From an uncultured beta proteobacterium (GTDB lineage: Bacteria; Pseudomonadota; Gammaproteobacteria; Burkholderiales; Rhodocyclaceae): a stretch of 6,395 nt of DNA. The position numbers and the translations under genes were made by a program. Each line of letters starts with the position of its first letter. The first letter of the stretch is position 1. The notes beneath the pieces were generated by a model. The model searched no databases. It was not told the DNA's origin and saw only the letters and a list, made by a program, of their open reading frames with translations. Positions 1 to 6,395 of the stretch are shown piece after piece. The DNA lies in NCBI GenBank assembly GCA_903917505.1, contig CAIXAY010000185.1:1-6395 (forward strand). Direction: 5' to 3'.

Positions 1-293
1 GCCTCGTCGTGCCGTGGAAATACGGCTTCAAGAGCGCGAAATCCATCGTGCGCATCCGTTTCACCGAGAACGAGCCGAAAACCAGCTGGCATGCCGCGGC
101 GCCCGGTGAATACGGTTTTTATGCCAACGTCAATCCAGAGGTCGACCACCCGCGCTGGAGCCAGGCCAAGGAATTTCGCATCGGCGACAGCGGCGACCTG
201 TTCAGCCCCAAGCGCAAGACGCTGCCGTTCAATGGTTATGCCGAGCAAGTCGCGTCGCTGTATGCGGGCATGGACCTGAAGAAGTTCTTCTGA
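1..293 (+). CDS. msrP: Protein-methionine-sulfoxide reductase catalytic subunit MsrP, C-terminal part (5' truncated by the window)
   Basis: MsrP (formerly YedY) is a periplasmic molybdopterin enzyme of the sulfite oxidase fold that reduces methionine sulfoxide in envelope proteins, taking electrons from the membrane heme protein MsrQ. Only the last 96 codons are present. The reading frame is open from base 3 and runs to a TGA at 291-293, so the true start lies before the window. The visible tail carries hallmarks I recognise from the YedY C-terminus: [20 protein letters not shown], then [20 protein letters not shown], and near the end [17 protein letters not shown]. These conserved blocks make the family call strong. 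The twin-arginine signal and the molybdenum-ligating cysteine lie upstream and cannot be checked. msrQ follows 16 bases downstream on the same strand, the normal msrPQ order, which supports the assignment. Confidence 0.95.
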   Translation, partial: LVVPWKYGFKSAKSIVRIRFTENEPKTSWHAAAPGEYGFYANVNPEVDHPRWSQAKEFRIGDSGDLFSPKRKTLPFNGYAEQVASLYAGMDLKKFF

Positions 294-309
294 AGCGGGC
301 GAGAGCGCC

Positions 310-918
310 ATGCCGGTCTGGTTTCGCCTCTGCGTTTTCGCCGCCAGCCTGCTGCCCCTCGCACGCCTGTTCTGGCTCGGCACGCACGGGGGCCTCTCCG
401 CCAATCCGCTCGAATTCGTCACCCGCTCGACCGGCACCTGGGCGCTGGTCTTTCTCTGCCTGACGCTGACCATCACGCCGCTGCGGCGGCTGACCGGCCA
501 AGCGCAGTGGGTCAAGCTGCGGCGCATGCTGGGGCTCTACTGCTTCTTCTACGCGCTGCTGCATTTTGCGATCTGGTTCTGGCTCGACCATGACTTCGGT
601 CTTGCGGAAATGTGGGCCGACGTGCTCAAGCGCCCATTCATCACCGCCGGCTTCACGGCCTTCGTCCTGCTCGCGCCGCTCGCCGCGACCTCGACCCGGG
701 CGATGATGCGCCGTCTCGGCGTCAACTGGGTTCGCCTGCATCGCCTGGTGTATCTGATCGCCGTCGCCGCGATCCTGCACTACTGGTGGCACAAGGCCGG
801 CAAGAACGATTTCTCGACCGTCAGCATTTATGCAGTTGTCGTCGCCGCCCTGCTCGGACTGCGCCTGTGGTGGGCGGCCAGGCGCGAGCTCGGCCGGCTG
901 TCGAAGAAATCCGCCTGA
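310..918 (+). CDS. msrQ: Protein-methionine-sulfoxide reductase heme-binding subunit MsrQ
   Basis: MsrQ (formerly YedZ) is an inner-membrane b-type heme protein of the ferric reductase-like transmembrane family that delivers electrons to periplasmic MsrP. The 202-residue product has the usual length and about six hydrophobic segments (roughly residues 8-24, 43-58, 73-92, 110-126, 143-160 and 170-190). Candidate heme-ligand histidines sit where the family has them: H85 in YALLHFAIWFW, H144 in RLHRLVYL and H157 in ILHYWWH, with H161 close by. The segment after TM2 (TPLRRLTGQ) and the RRMLGLYCFFYALLH block are typical of the family. There is no C-terminal flavin domain, so electrons must come from elsewhere. 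The ATG at 310 has only a weak purine-rich stretch ahead of it (GAGAG, 301-305), as expected for the second gene of an operon, possibly translationally coupled to msrP. Confidence 0.95.
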   Translation: MPVWFRLCVFAASLLPLARLFWLGTHGGLSANPLEFVTRSTGTWALVFLCLTLTITPLRRLTGQAQWVKLRRMLGLYCFFYALLHFAIWFWLDHDFGLAEMWADVLKRPFITAGFTAFVLLAPLAATSTRAMMRRLGVNWVRLHRLVYLIAVAAILHYWWHKAGKNDFSTVSIYAVVVAALLGLRLWWAARRELGRLSKKSA

Positions 919-972
919 GACCGGCGTTCGGTTATAGTGCCGGGCAGGGAGACCCGCGCGCCTGCGGTGACA

Positions 973-996
973 GCGCCGCGGCGCCGCACTGCGGCG
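973..996. repeat. GC-rich inverted repeats in the msrQ-MFS gap
   Basis: Two overlapping inverted repeats lie in the 99-base gap between msrQ and the transporter gene. The first, at 973-984, is a perfect 12-base palindrome (GCGCCGCGGCGC). The second, at 982-996, is a 6-base stem CGCCGC/GCGGCG around a 3-base ACT loop. They overlap, so only one hairpin can form fully at a time. They are flanked by two copies of GTGACA (967-972 and 996-1001). No T-run follows, so this is not a classic intrinsic terminator. It could be a weak attenuating hairpin in the transporter leader, a regulator site, or chance in GC-rich DNA. Confidence 0.4.
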
Positions 997-1017
997 TGAC
1001 AATCAATTGGCATAATA

Positions 1018-2199
1018 ATGAAGCCGGAAATCCGCTTGAACTGGTCGCTGGTGCGCCTGATCGCCGTGCAGGTATGCATTCACGGGAGCATGTCCGGCGT
1101 GCGCATGGCGGCGCCGCTGCTGGCCCTGCGCCAGGGGCAGAATGCGCTGGAGGTCGGCGTGCTGCTGGCCTTCTTCGCCCTGCCGCAGGTCTTCCTGTCC
1201 TTGCCGGCCGGGCGCTATGCCGACCGCAACAGCCTGAGGCGCCCGGTGGGCATCAGCGTGGCGTTTACCGTCGTCGGCATCGGCGTCGCGGCCTTGTGGC
1301 CGGCGCAATGGCTGGCCTTCCCGGCGCTCTGCGTCGCCGCCCTGTTCTCCGGCGGCGCCACCGGCTGCGCCGTGATCGCGCTGCAAAGGCATGTCAGCCG
1401 CATGGCGAGCGACGCGCTGCAGCTCCGGCAGGTGTTCAGCTGGCTGGCCATCGCGCCGTCGATCGCCAATTTTGTCGGGCCCTTCTGCGCCGGGCTGCTG
1501 ATCGACCATGCCGGCTTCCGCGCCGCTTTCGCGGTGATGGCGGCGCTGCCGCTGGCCTCGTGGTACTGGGTGCGCAAGACGCCCGAGCTGCCGCTGCAGG
1601 ATCGCGCCACCGGCGAGCCCAGCCCGCGCTCGTGGGACCTGCTGGCCGAGCCGCAGATGCGCCGCCTGCTCCTGATCAACTGGATGCTGTCGTCATGCTG
1701 GGACGTGCACACCTTCATCCTGCCGATCCTCGGCCACGAACGCGGCTTGAGCGCCTCGGTGATCGGCACCATTCTCGGCGTCTTCGCCGTCGCTACCACG
1801 ATCGTGCGCATGGTCATGCCGATGATCGCCGCGCGCCTGCAGGAGTGGGCGGTGATCACCGCTTCGATGGCCGCGACCGCGCTGCTCTTCGCCATCTACC
1901 CGCTGCTGCACTCGGCGCTGGCGATGGGCTTGTGCTCGACGATGCTCGGCTTTGCGCTCGGTTCGGTACAGCCGATGATCCTGAGCGCCATGCACCAGAT
2001 CACGCCCGAACATCGTCATGGCGAGGCCCTGGGCCTGCGCATGCTGACCGTCACCAGTTCGGGGGTGCTGATGCCGATGCTGTTCGGCTCGGCCGGCGCG
2101 ATTATCGGCGTGGCCAGCGTCTTCTGGGTCGTCGGCGCCACCGTGGCCGGCGGCACGCGCGCGGCCTGGGGCCTTAAACCCGGGGCGAAGGCGGCCTGA
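1018..2199 (+). CDS. Major facilitator superfamily (MFS) transporter, substrate unknown
   Basis: This 393-residue protein is almost wholly hydrophobic, with about twelve predicted membrane segments in two halves joined by a polar loop near residues 187-215 (KTPELPLQDRATGE and following), the standard MFS plan for an inner-membrane secondary transporter. The loop between TM2 and TM3 carries the MFS signature motif A as GRYADRNSLRR (residues 65-75). TM5 has a motif C-like glycine/proline pattern (NFVGPFCAG, 151-159), often seen in drug/proton antiporters, so efflux is possible, but the substrate cannot be read from sequence. The ATG at 1018 is the first possible start because an in-frame TGA lies at 997-999. 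A later Met (residue 25) would remove most of TM1. No Shine-Dalgarno sequence is evident before the ATG, so translation may be weak or start atypically. The gene converges on the aminotransferase gene, with 18 bases between the stops. Confidence 0.88.
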   Translation: MKPEIRLNWSLVRLIAVQVCIHGSMSGVRMAAPLLALRQGQNALEVGVLLAFFALPQVFLSLPAGRYADRNSLRRPVGISVAFTVVGIGVAALWPAQWLAFPALCVAALFSGGATGCAVIALQRHVSRMASDALQLRQVFSWLAIAPSIANFVGPFCAGLLIDHAGFRAAFAVMAALPLASWYWVRKTPELPLQDRATGEPSPRSWDLLAEPQMRRLLLINWMLSSCWDVHTFILPILGHERGLSASVIGTILGVFAVATTIVRMVMPMIAARLQEWAVITASMAATALLFAIYPLLHSALAMGLCSTMLGFALGSVQPMILSAMHQITPEHRHGEALGLRMLTVTSSGVLMPMLFGSAGAIIGVASVFWVVGATVAGGTRAAWGLKPGAKAA

Positions 2200-2217
2200 C
2201 GAGGCGCCGCTCGCCGG

Positions 2218-3345
2218 CTAGCCGACCCGGTCCAGCGCGTGCTCCAGGTGCTGAACCGTGCGCTTGATGTTGTGCAGCTTGTCCAGGCCGAACAGTCCGA
2301 TGCGGAAGGTCTTGTAATCGGCGGGTTCGTCGCATTGCAGCGGGACGCCCGCGGCGGTCTGCAAACCGAGCCGGAGGAATTTCTTGCCGCTCTGGATATC
2401 CGCGTCATCGGTGTAGCTGACCACCACGCCGGGCGCCTGGAAGCCTTCCGCGGCGACGCTCTTGAAGCCTCTGCGCACGAGCAGGGCGCGCACCTCGTTG
2501 CCGAGAACCTGCTGTTCGTCGCGAACCCGCTCGAAGCCGTAGCGTTCGGTCTCTTTCATCACCTCGCGCAATGTCGCCAGAGCGTCGGTCGGCAGCGTCG
2601 CGTGGTAGGCGTGGCCGCCGTTCTCGTAGGCCTCCATGATCTGCAGCCACTTCTTCAGGTCACAGGCAAAGCTGCTGCTCGCCGTGCCGTCGATGCGCGT
2701 ACGCGCCTCCTTGCTAAGCATCACCAGGGCGCAGCACGGCGAACTGCTCCAGCCTTTCTGCGGAGCGCTGAGCAGGATGTCGACGCCGTTGGCCTGCATG
2801 TCGACCCAGATCGTGCCGGAGGCGACGCAGTCGAGCACGAACAGGCCGCCGACGGCGTGCACGGCATCGCCGATGGCGCGCAGGTAGGCGTCGGGCAGAA
2901 TCATTCCGGACGCGGTTTCGACGTGCGGGGCGAAAACCACATCGGGCTTCTTCTCGCGGATGGCGGCGACGACTTCGGCGATCGGCGGCGGCGCGAATGC
3001 GGCCTGCCGCCCTTCTTCTATAGCGCGGGCCTTGAGCACTGTCGTCTCGGCGGGAATCTTGCCCGCGTCGAAAATCTGGCTCCAGCGGAAACTGAACCAG
3101 CCGTTGCGGATGACCAGGCACTTCTTGCCGGTGGCGAACTGGCGCGCCACCGCTTCCATGCCGAAGGTGCCGCTGCCGGGAACGACGACGGCTGAATTCG
3201 CGTTGTAGACGCGTTTGAGAATCGCCGAGATATCGCGCATCACGCCCTGGAAGCTCGCGGACATGTGATTGAGCGCGCGGTCGGTATAAACTACGGAATA
3301 CTCGAGCAAACCGTCGGGATCAACATCGGGCAGCAGGCCTAGCAT
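2218..3345 (-). CDS. Class V PLP-dependent aminotransferase (alanine-glyoxylate/serine-pyruvate aminotransferase-like)
   Basis: This 375-residue protein is a cytosolic pyridoxal-phosphate enzyme of aminotransferase class V. Visible active-site features, in order, are a phosphate-binding turn PGSGTFGMEA (56-65), a HVETASG block (141-147) that contacts the cofactor ring in relatives, and D172 in FVLDCVASG, expected to pair with the pyridine nitrogen. K197 in SAPQKGWSSSP is the Schiff-base lysine. YHATLPTDAL (247-256) matches the conserved YHxTPP-type segment. R348 in FRIGLFG is the likely substrate-carboxylate arginine. This pattern fits the alanine-glyoxylate/serine-pyruvate branch better than cysteine desulfurases. 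The N-terminus lacks the usual PGPTxVP opening and instead reads LPDVDPDGLLEYSVVYTDRA, so the exact amino donor and acceptor are uncertain. The start is well supported: GGAG (3352-3355) lies six bases before the ATG. It may be transcribed alone or by read-through from the DUF3014 gene 141 bases upstream. Confidence 0.9.
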   Translation of the reverse strand: MLGLLPDVDPDGLLEYSVVYTDRALNHMSASFQGVMRDISAILKRVYNANSAVVVPGSGTFGMEAVARQFATGKKCLVIRNGWFSFRWSQIFDAGKIPAETTVLKARAIEEGRQAAFAPPPIAEVVAAIREKKPDVVFAPHVETASGMILPDAYLRAIGDAVHAVGGLFVLDCVASGTIWVDMQANGVDILLSAPQKGWSSSPCCALVMLSKEARTRIDGTASSSFACDLKKWLQIMEAYENGGHAYHATLPTDALATLREVMKETERYGFERVRDEQQVLGNEVRALLVRRGFKSVAAEGFQAPGVVVSYTDDADIQSGKKFLRLGLQTAAGVPLQCDEPADYKTFRIGLFGLDKLHNIKRTVQHLEHALDRVG

Positions 3346-3486
3346 GATTGTCTCCGGAAAAGATCAGTGAAAGTTCAATCGCGCAGCTTAGCATGTCAGC
3401 ATTTGCGCGGGGAATGGAAATGGCGCATGGAGCAGGTCCGGTACTGCGCCGCGGGCTCCGCGATTCGACGCCGAGGGGCCGCGCCT
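3346..3486. other. Intergenic region between the DUF3014 gene and the aminotransferase gene
   Basis: This 141-base gap follows the DUF3014 stop on the minus strand. A small stem, CGCGG/CCGCG around a GCT loop, lies at 3450-3462 but is not followed by a T-run on either strand, so I do not call a terminator. On the minus strand a CTGACA stretch resembling a -35 box occurs in the half nearer the aminotransferase, but no matching -10 sits at the right spacing. I see no small gene or RNA here. Confidence 0.4.
3352..3355 (-). promoter_or_regulatory. Ribosome binding site of the aminotransferase gene
   Basis: On the minus strand GGAG is followed by ACAATC and then the ATG at 3345. The 6-base spacing is near ideal and fixes the start of the aminotransferase, which matters because its N-terminus is shorter and different from the typical family opening. 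Confidence 0.65.
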
Positions 3487-4299
3487 TCAGCGTCCCGCCG
3501 CGGCGTCCGCCGGGTCATGCGCGACCTGCCCGCGAATTTCGCGCAACTTGGTCTTGATCCGCGCGGCGTTTTCGCGGCCGATGCGGATCATGATCTTCTG
3601 GCCCGCGGAAAGCGCCTCGATCCGTTCGTCGGCGTAGCGGTAGAGGACTTTGGGTTGCACCAGCATGATCGGTTCGTCGGGCTCGGGCGCCGCGAGCAGG
3701 TCGTCGATCGCCGCGATCAGGCGATCGTTGAAATAGGCCTTGGGATAGCCGATGTCGACATAGGCGCGCTGGAAGAGCGGGTAAAACTGGCGATACACGG
3801 CGACTAGCCTGGCGCTATCGACCGCCTCGATGAGCCGGACGTAAGCGCTGTAGCGCTGGCGATTCGACGCGCCGATCGACAGCTCATCGCCTTGCCCGTC
3901 GGTGATGAAAGCGCCGGCCACCCGCTTTGTCGGCACGACGCGCGCCGGCAGGTACTGGCGCGGCAGATTGTCTACGGTCGCGACGATGTTGCGGATCAAT
4001 GTCTCGGGCACGAGCAGGTCTTGCCATTTCCTGCCGAGTACCGCGCGCAGCGCCTTGCCGATCACGGCATCGCTTTGCTCGAGATCGGGTAGCGGCGTTT
4101 CGCTCGGCACGCTGGCGAGCGGATGGGCGATCGCCGGTTCGGCCGGCGCGGGTGCCGGCGCGGGCGGCGCCGTCGCTACCGGTGGCGGCGGGATGAATTC
4201 CTCTGCCTCAGGCGGTGGCGCGGCCTGCCGATGCAGCAGAACATATCCGGCCGCGCCCAGAGCGACGAGGACGACGACGACCCAGGCCATTCTTCGCAT
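3487..4299 (-). CDS. Membrane-anchored DUF3014-type protein of unknown function
   Basis: The 270-residue product has a short basic N-terminus (MRRMAW), one hydrophobic segment (about 5-22) and a Pro/Ala-rich linker (about 27-60, with runs such as IPPPPVATAPPAPAPAPAEP). A folded domain of about 190 residues follows. This layout predicts an inner-membrane protein with its main domain in the periplasm. The domain contains PDLEQSDAVIGKAL (71-84), LVPETLIRNIVATVDNLPR (96-114), RYSAYVRLIEAVDSARLVAVYRQ (149-171, tyrosine and arginine rich) and YVDIGYPKAYFNDRLIAAID (180-199). From these blocks I recognise the DUF3014 family, which has no known function. The start at 4299 is chosen because AAGGAG lies 8 bases upstream. 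Opening the frame further to an ATG at 4395 would add 32 residues without a signal-like character. The gene follows parC on the same strand after 105 bases. No catalytic motif is evident. Confidence 0.82.
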   Translation of the reverse strand: MRRMAWVVVVLVALGAAGYVLLHRQAAPPPEAEEFIPPPPVATAPPAPAPAPAEPAIAHPLASVPSETPLPDLEQSDAVIGKALRAVLGRKWQDLLVPETLIRNIVATVDNLPRQYLPARVVPTKRVAGAFITDGQGDELSIGASNRQRYSAYVRLIEAVDSARLVAVYRQFYPLFQRAYVDIGYPKAYFNDRLIAAIDDLLAAPEPDEPIMLVQPKVLYRYADERIEALSAGQKIMIRIGRENAARIKTKLREIRGQVAHDPADAAAGR

Positions 4300-4307
4300 G
4301 CTCAAAT

Positions 4308-4313
4308 CTCCTT
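4308..4313 (-). promoter_or_regulatory. Ribosome binding site that fixes the DUF3014 gene start
   Basis: On the minus strand AAGGAG is followed by eight bases (ATTTGAGC) and the ATG at 4299. It is the strongest Shine-Dalgarno match seen near a gene start in this window. It favours the 270-residue product over a longer form starting at 4395. Confidence 0.75.
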
Positions 4314-4334
4314 CGGCAGCTTGCACCTGTATGC

Positions 4335-4364
4335 AGCATAGACCACCGGCGAGCGCGCTGTCGC
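4335..4364 (-). promoter_or_regulatory. Possible sigma-70-type promoter for the DUF3014 gene
   Basis: In the parC-DUF3014 gap, read on the minus strand, GCGACA (4359-4364; four of six matches to TTGACA) is followed after 18 bases by TATGCT (4335-4340; four of six matches to TATAAT). Transcription would start about 25-30 bases before the start codon, leaving room for the ribosome site. The -10 box overlaps an 11-base inverted repeat (TATGC-A-GCATA, 4330-4340). Matches of this quality occur by chance, so this is only a candidate. The alternative is simple read-through from parC. Confidence 0.25.
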
Positions 4365-4404
4365 AGGACGCAAAGCCGCCCGCGTCGAGCGGCACGCGAA
4401 CCGG

Positions 4405-6395
4405 TCACGCGCCGGGATTCTCGGCTTCCCGACTGACGATCACCGCCTGATTCACCAGCCCGACCCCGGCGCCGCGCCGGGCGCGCTGGCCGAGGTGCTT
4501 GTCCTCCGAGAGCAGGGTCTTCGGCTTGTTGCGGAAGGTGCCCTTGATGAGCACCGTCGATCCCTTCGCCGCGATGATCGCCTTGAGCGTTTCCTTGCCC
4601 TTGAGGCCGATGATCTGCACACCCTTGCCGCTTGCAAGACGCTTCATCTGTTCGAGCGGGAAGATCAGCAGGCGACCGTCGTCGGAGAGCGCGGCGACGT
4701 GATCCATGCCGGCGACGCGCACCGGGGCGAGCACGCTGGCGCCTTCTTCCATGCTCAGGAAAGACTTGCCGGCTTTCTGGCGCGACAGCAGATCGGCGTA
4801 GCTGCAGATGAATCCGTAGCCCGAGGTTTTGGCGATCAGCAGTTCTTCTTCCGGCTGGCCGGTCAGCACATGGGCGATGCGGCCGGCGCCGATATCGATG
4901 AAGGAGGGCAGCGGCGCGCCCATGCCGCGCCCGTCGGGCAGGGCGGCGATCGGCACGGTGAACGCCCGGCCTTCGCTGGAAATGATGACCAGCGAATCGA
5001 CCGAGCGGCATTCGTGCGTCGTGCCCGGGCCGTCGCCGTCCTTGTAGGCGACCGCCGAGAGGTCGAGGCCGTGGCCCTGGCGGACGCGCGCCCAGCCCTT
5101 GTCGGAGACGATCAGCGTCACCGGTTCGTCGGCGACCGCAGCGACTTCCGAGCGCGAGGCCATCGCCGCCGGCTCGATGATGGTGCGCCGCGCGTCGCCA
5201 TGCTTGGCGGCGTCGGCCTTGATCTCGCGGATGACGAGCCGGCGCAGCAGCGAGTCGCTGGCCAGCAGTTTGTCGAGTTCGTCTTTTTCACCGGCGAGCT
5301 TCTCGAGTTCCTGTTCGATCTTGATGCCTTCGAGCCGCGCCAGCTGGCGCAGGCGGATTTCGAGGATGTCCTCGGCCTGCCGGTCGGACAGCGCGAAGCG
5401 TGCGATCAGCGCCGGTTTCGGCTCGTCCGATGCGCGAATCAGGTGGATCACTTCGTCGATGTTGAGAAAAACGATGTGCCGGCCTTCGAGACTGTGGATG
5501 CGGTCATTGGCCTTGGCCAGGCGAAACTCGCTGCGCCGGCGCACGGTGTGCACGCGGAATTGGCACCATTCCGCGATCAGGTCTACGAGCGTTTTCTGGC
5601 AAGGCCGGCCGTCGATGCCGACGGCGACGAGGTTGATCGGCGCGGTGGTCTCGAGGCTGGTGTGGGCGAGCAGCAGGGCGACGAATTCGTCGCGCGGCAG
5701 CCGCGAACTCGTCGGCTCGAGGACCAGGCGGATGTCGTCGTCCTTGCCCGATTCGTCGCGCGCGCGCTCGAGTTGCGACGCGAACAGGGCTTTCAACTGC
5801 GCCGCCGATTGTTCGATCGATTTCTTGCCCGGCTTGGGCTGCGGGTTCATCAGCGCGCCGATTTCTGAGAGCACGCGCGCCGACGAGACGCCCGGCGGCA
5901 ATTCCTTGATCACGAGCTGCCAGGCGCCGCGCGCCATTTCCTCGAATTCGTAACGGGCGCGCACGCGCAGGCTGCCGCGGCCGCTGGCGTAGGCGCTGGC
6001 GATCTCGGCGGCAGTCGAGATGATCTGCCCGCCTCCCGGATAATCGGGGCCGGGGATGTGGGCCATCAGTTCGGCGATGTCGGCCGAAGGATTCTGCAGC
6101 TTCTCGATCGCCGCCGCGGCGACTTCGCGCAGGTTGTGCGAAGGCATTTCGGTGGCCATGCCGACGGCGATTCCGGAAGCGCCGTTCAAGAGCGAGAAAG
6201 GCAGGCGGGCCGGCAGGAAAGCCGGTTCTTCAAAGGAGCCGTCGTAGTTCGGCTGAAAATCGACGGTGCCTTCGCCGAGTTCGCCAAGCAGGAGTTCGGC
6301 GATAGTCGCGAGGCGCGCTTCGGTGTAGCGCATCGCCGCCGCGTTGTCGCCGTCGCGCGAACCGAAATTGCCCTGGCCGTCGACCAGCGGATAGC
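4405..6395 (-). CDS. parC: DNA topoisomerase IV subunit A, ParC (N-terminal part missing at the window edge)
   Basis: ParC is the DNA-cleaving subunit of topoisomerase IV, which with ParE decatenates daughter chromosomes. The frame is open to the window edge and ends at TGA 4405-4407, giving 662 visible residues. The fragment begins YPLVDGQGNFGSRDGDNAAA and continues MRYTEARLA, whose tyrosine (visible residue 23, codon 6325-6327) is the catalytic DNA-linking residue by homology with E. coli Y120. About 97 residues, including the quinolone-resistance region, are therefore off the window. Next come the core block LLNGASGIAVGMATEMPSHN (68-87), GPDYPGG (115-121), and a coiled-coil/gate segment with LSDRQAEDILEIRLRQLARL (335-354). 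From about 410 a beta-propeller C-terminal domain follows. The residue pattern after the tyrosine and this weaker propeller favour ParC over GyrA. The estimated full length (about 760) suits ParC. QRARRGAG near the end (636-643) resembles a degenerate GyrA box. Confidence 0.93.
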   Translation of the reverse strand, partial: YPLVDGQGNFGSRDGDNAAAMRYTEARLATIAELLLGELGEGTVDFQPNYDGSFEEPAFLPARLPFSLLNGASGIAVGMATEMPSHNLREVAAAAIEKLQNPSADIAELMAHIPGPDYPGGGQIISTAAEIASAYASGRGSLRVRARYEFEEMARGAWQLVIKELPPGVSSARVLSEIGALMNPQPKPGKKSIEQSAAQLKALFASQLERARDESGKDDDIRLVLEPTSSRLPRDEFVALLLAHTSLETTAPINLVAVGIDGRPCQKTLVDLIAEWCQFRVHTVRRRSEFRLAKANDRIHSLEGRHIVFLNIDEVIHLIRASDEPKPALIARFALSDRQAEDILEIRLRQLARLEGIKIEQELEKLAGEKDELDKLLASDSLLRRLVIREIKADAAKHGDARRTIIEPAAMASRSEVAAVADEPVTLIVSDKGWARVRQGHGLDLSAVAYKDGDGPGTTHECRSVDSLVIISSEGRAFTVPIAALPDGRGMGAPLPSFIDIGAGRIAHVLTGQPEEELLIAKTSGYGFICSYADLLSRQKAGKSFLSMEEGASVLAPVRVAGMDHVAALSDDGRLLIFPLEQMKRLASGKGVQIIGLKGKETLKAIIAAKGSTVLIKGTFRNKPKTLLSEDKHLGQRARRGAGVGLVNQAVIVSREAENPGA

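Noticed and set aside
932..938. A TATAGT sequence after msrQ as a -10 box for the MFS gene.
   Set aside because: No acceptable -35 box lies 16-18 bases upstream, so the match alone is not enough to call a promoter.
229..1002. A 257-codon open frame on the minus strand opposite msrP and msrQ.
   Set aside because: It is antisense to the recognisable msrPQ pair. The product is Arg/Gln/Glu/Gly-rich shadow sequence.
612..2177. A 521-codon open frame on the plus strand running through msrQ and the MFS gene.
   Set aside because: It overlaps two well-supported genes in another frame and encodes an Arg/Ala/Pro-rich sequence with no family features.
2239..3195. A 318-codon open frame on the plus strand opposite the aminotransferase.
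   Set aside because: The minus-strand frame has intact PLP-site motifs and a ribosome site. The plus-strand product is low in recognisable structure and rich in His/Gln/Ala/Gly, typical of a GC-rich antisense shadow.
3450..3462. A hairpin (5-base stem, 3-base loop) downstream of the DUF3014 gene as a terminator.
   Set aside because: The stem is short and no T-run follows on either strand, so it does not meet the intrinsic terminator pattern.
4300..4395. An N-terminal extension of the DUF3014 protein by 32 residues.
   Set aside because: The downstream ATG at 4299 has an AAGGAG at good spacing and begins a normal basic-then-hydrophobic anchor. The extension has neither.
4495..5868. A 457-codon open frame on the plus strand opposite parC.
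   Set aside because: It lies entirely antisense to conserved parC sequence. Its product is Arg/Ala/Asp-rich with no domain, as expected from the shadow frame of a GC-rich gene.

Overview
The window is GC-rich, tightly packed chromosomal DNA of a proteobacterium. The overall protein style suggests a betaproteobacterium, possibly Rhodocyclales-like; that placement is inferred from gene content and residue patterns, not from a search. Five of the six genes give a confident family call, and the sixth (the DUF3014-type protein) has no known function. I found no RNA gene, mobile element, CRISPR array or phage-like segment, and no base composition that stands out from its neighbours.

Plus strand, left half: the window opens inside the 3' end of msrP (molybdopterin-dependent periplasmic methionine sulfoxide reductase). 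Sixteen bases later comes msrQ, its heme-binding membrane partner. MsrQ passes electrons from the quinone pool or a flavin reductase to MsrP, which repairs oxidised methionines in envelope proteins. After a 99-base gap holding GC-rich inverted repeats lies a 393-residue major facilitator superfamily (MFS) transporter of unknown substrate.

Minus strand, right half, in the order of transcription: parC (topoisomerase IV subunit A, lacking its N-terminal part because the window ends), a membrane-anchored DUF3014-type protein with a Pro/Ala-rich linker, and a class V PLP-dependent aminotransferase related to alanine-glyoxylate/serine-pyruvate aminotransferases. The aminotransferase converges on the MFS gene with only 18 bases between the two stop codons.

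The msrP-msrQ pair is a clear functional unit. parC and the DUF3014 gene are co-oriented and about 105 bases apart, so read-through is plausible, although a weak promoter-like sequence sits in that gap. No functional link between the aminotransferase or MFS gene and their neighbours is evident. I see no convincing novel system here. The findings are modest: an uncharacterised envelope protein next to parC, the divergent N-terminus of the aminotransferase, a GyrA-box-like motif at the end of ParC, and some short inverted repeats in gaps.
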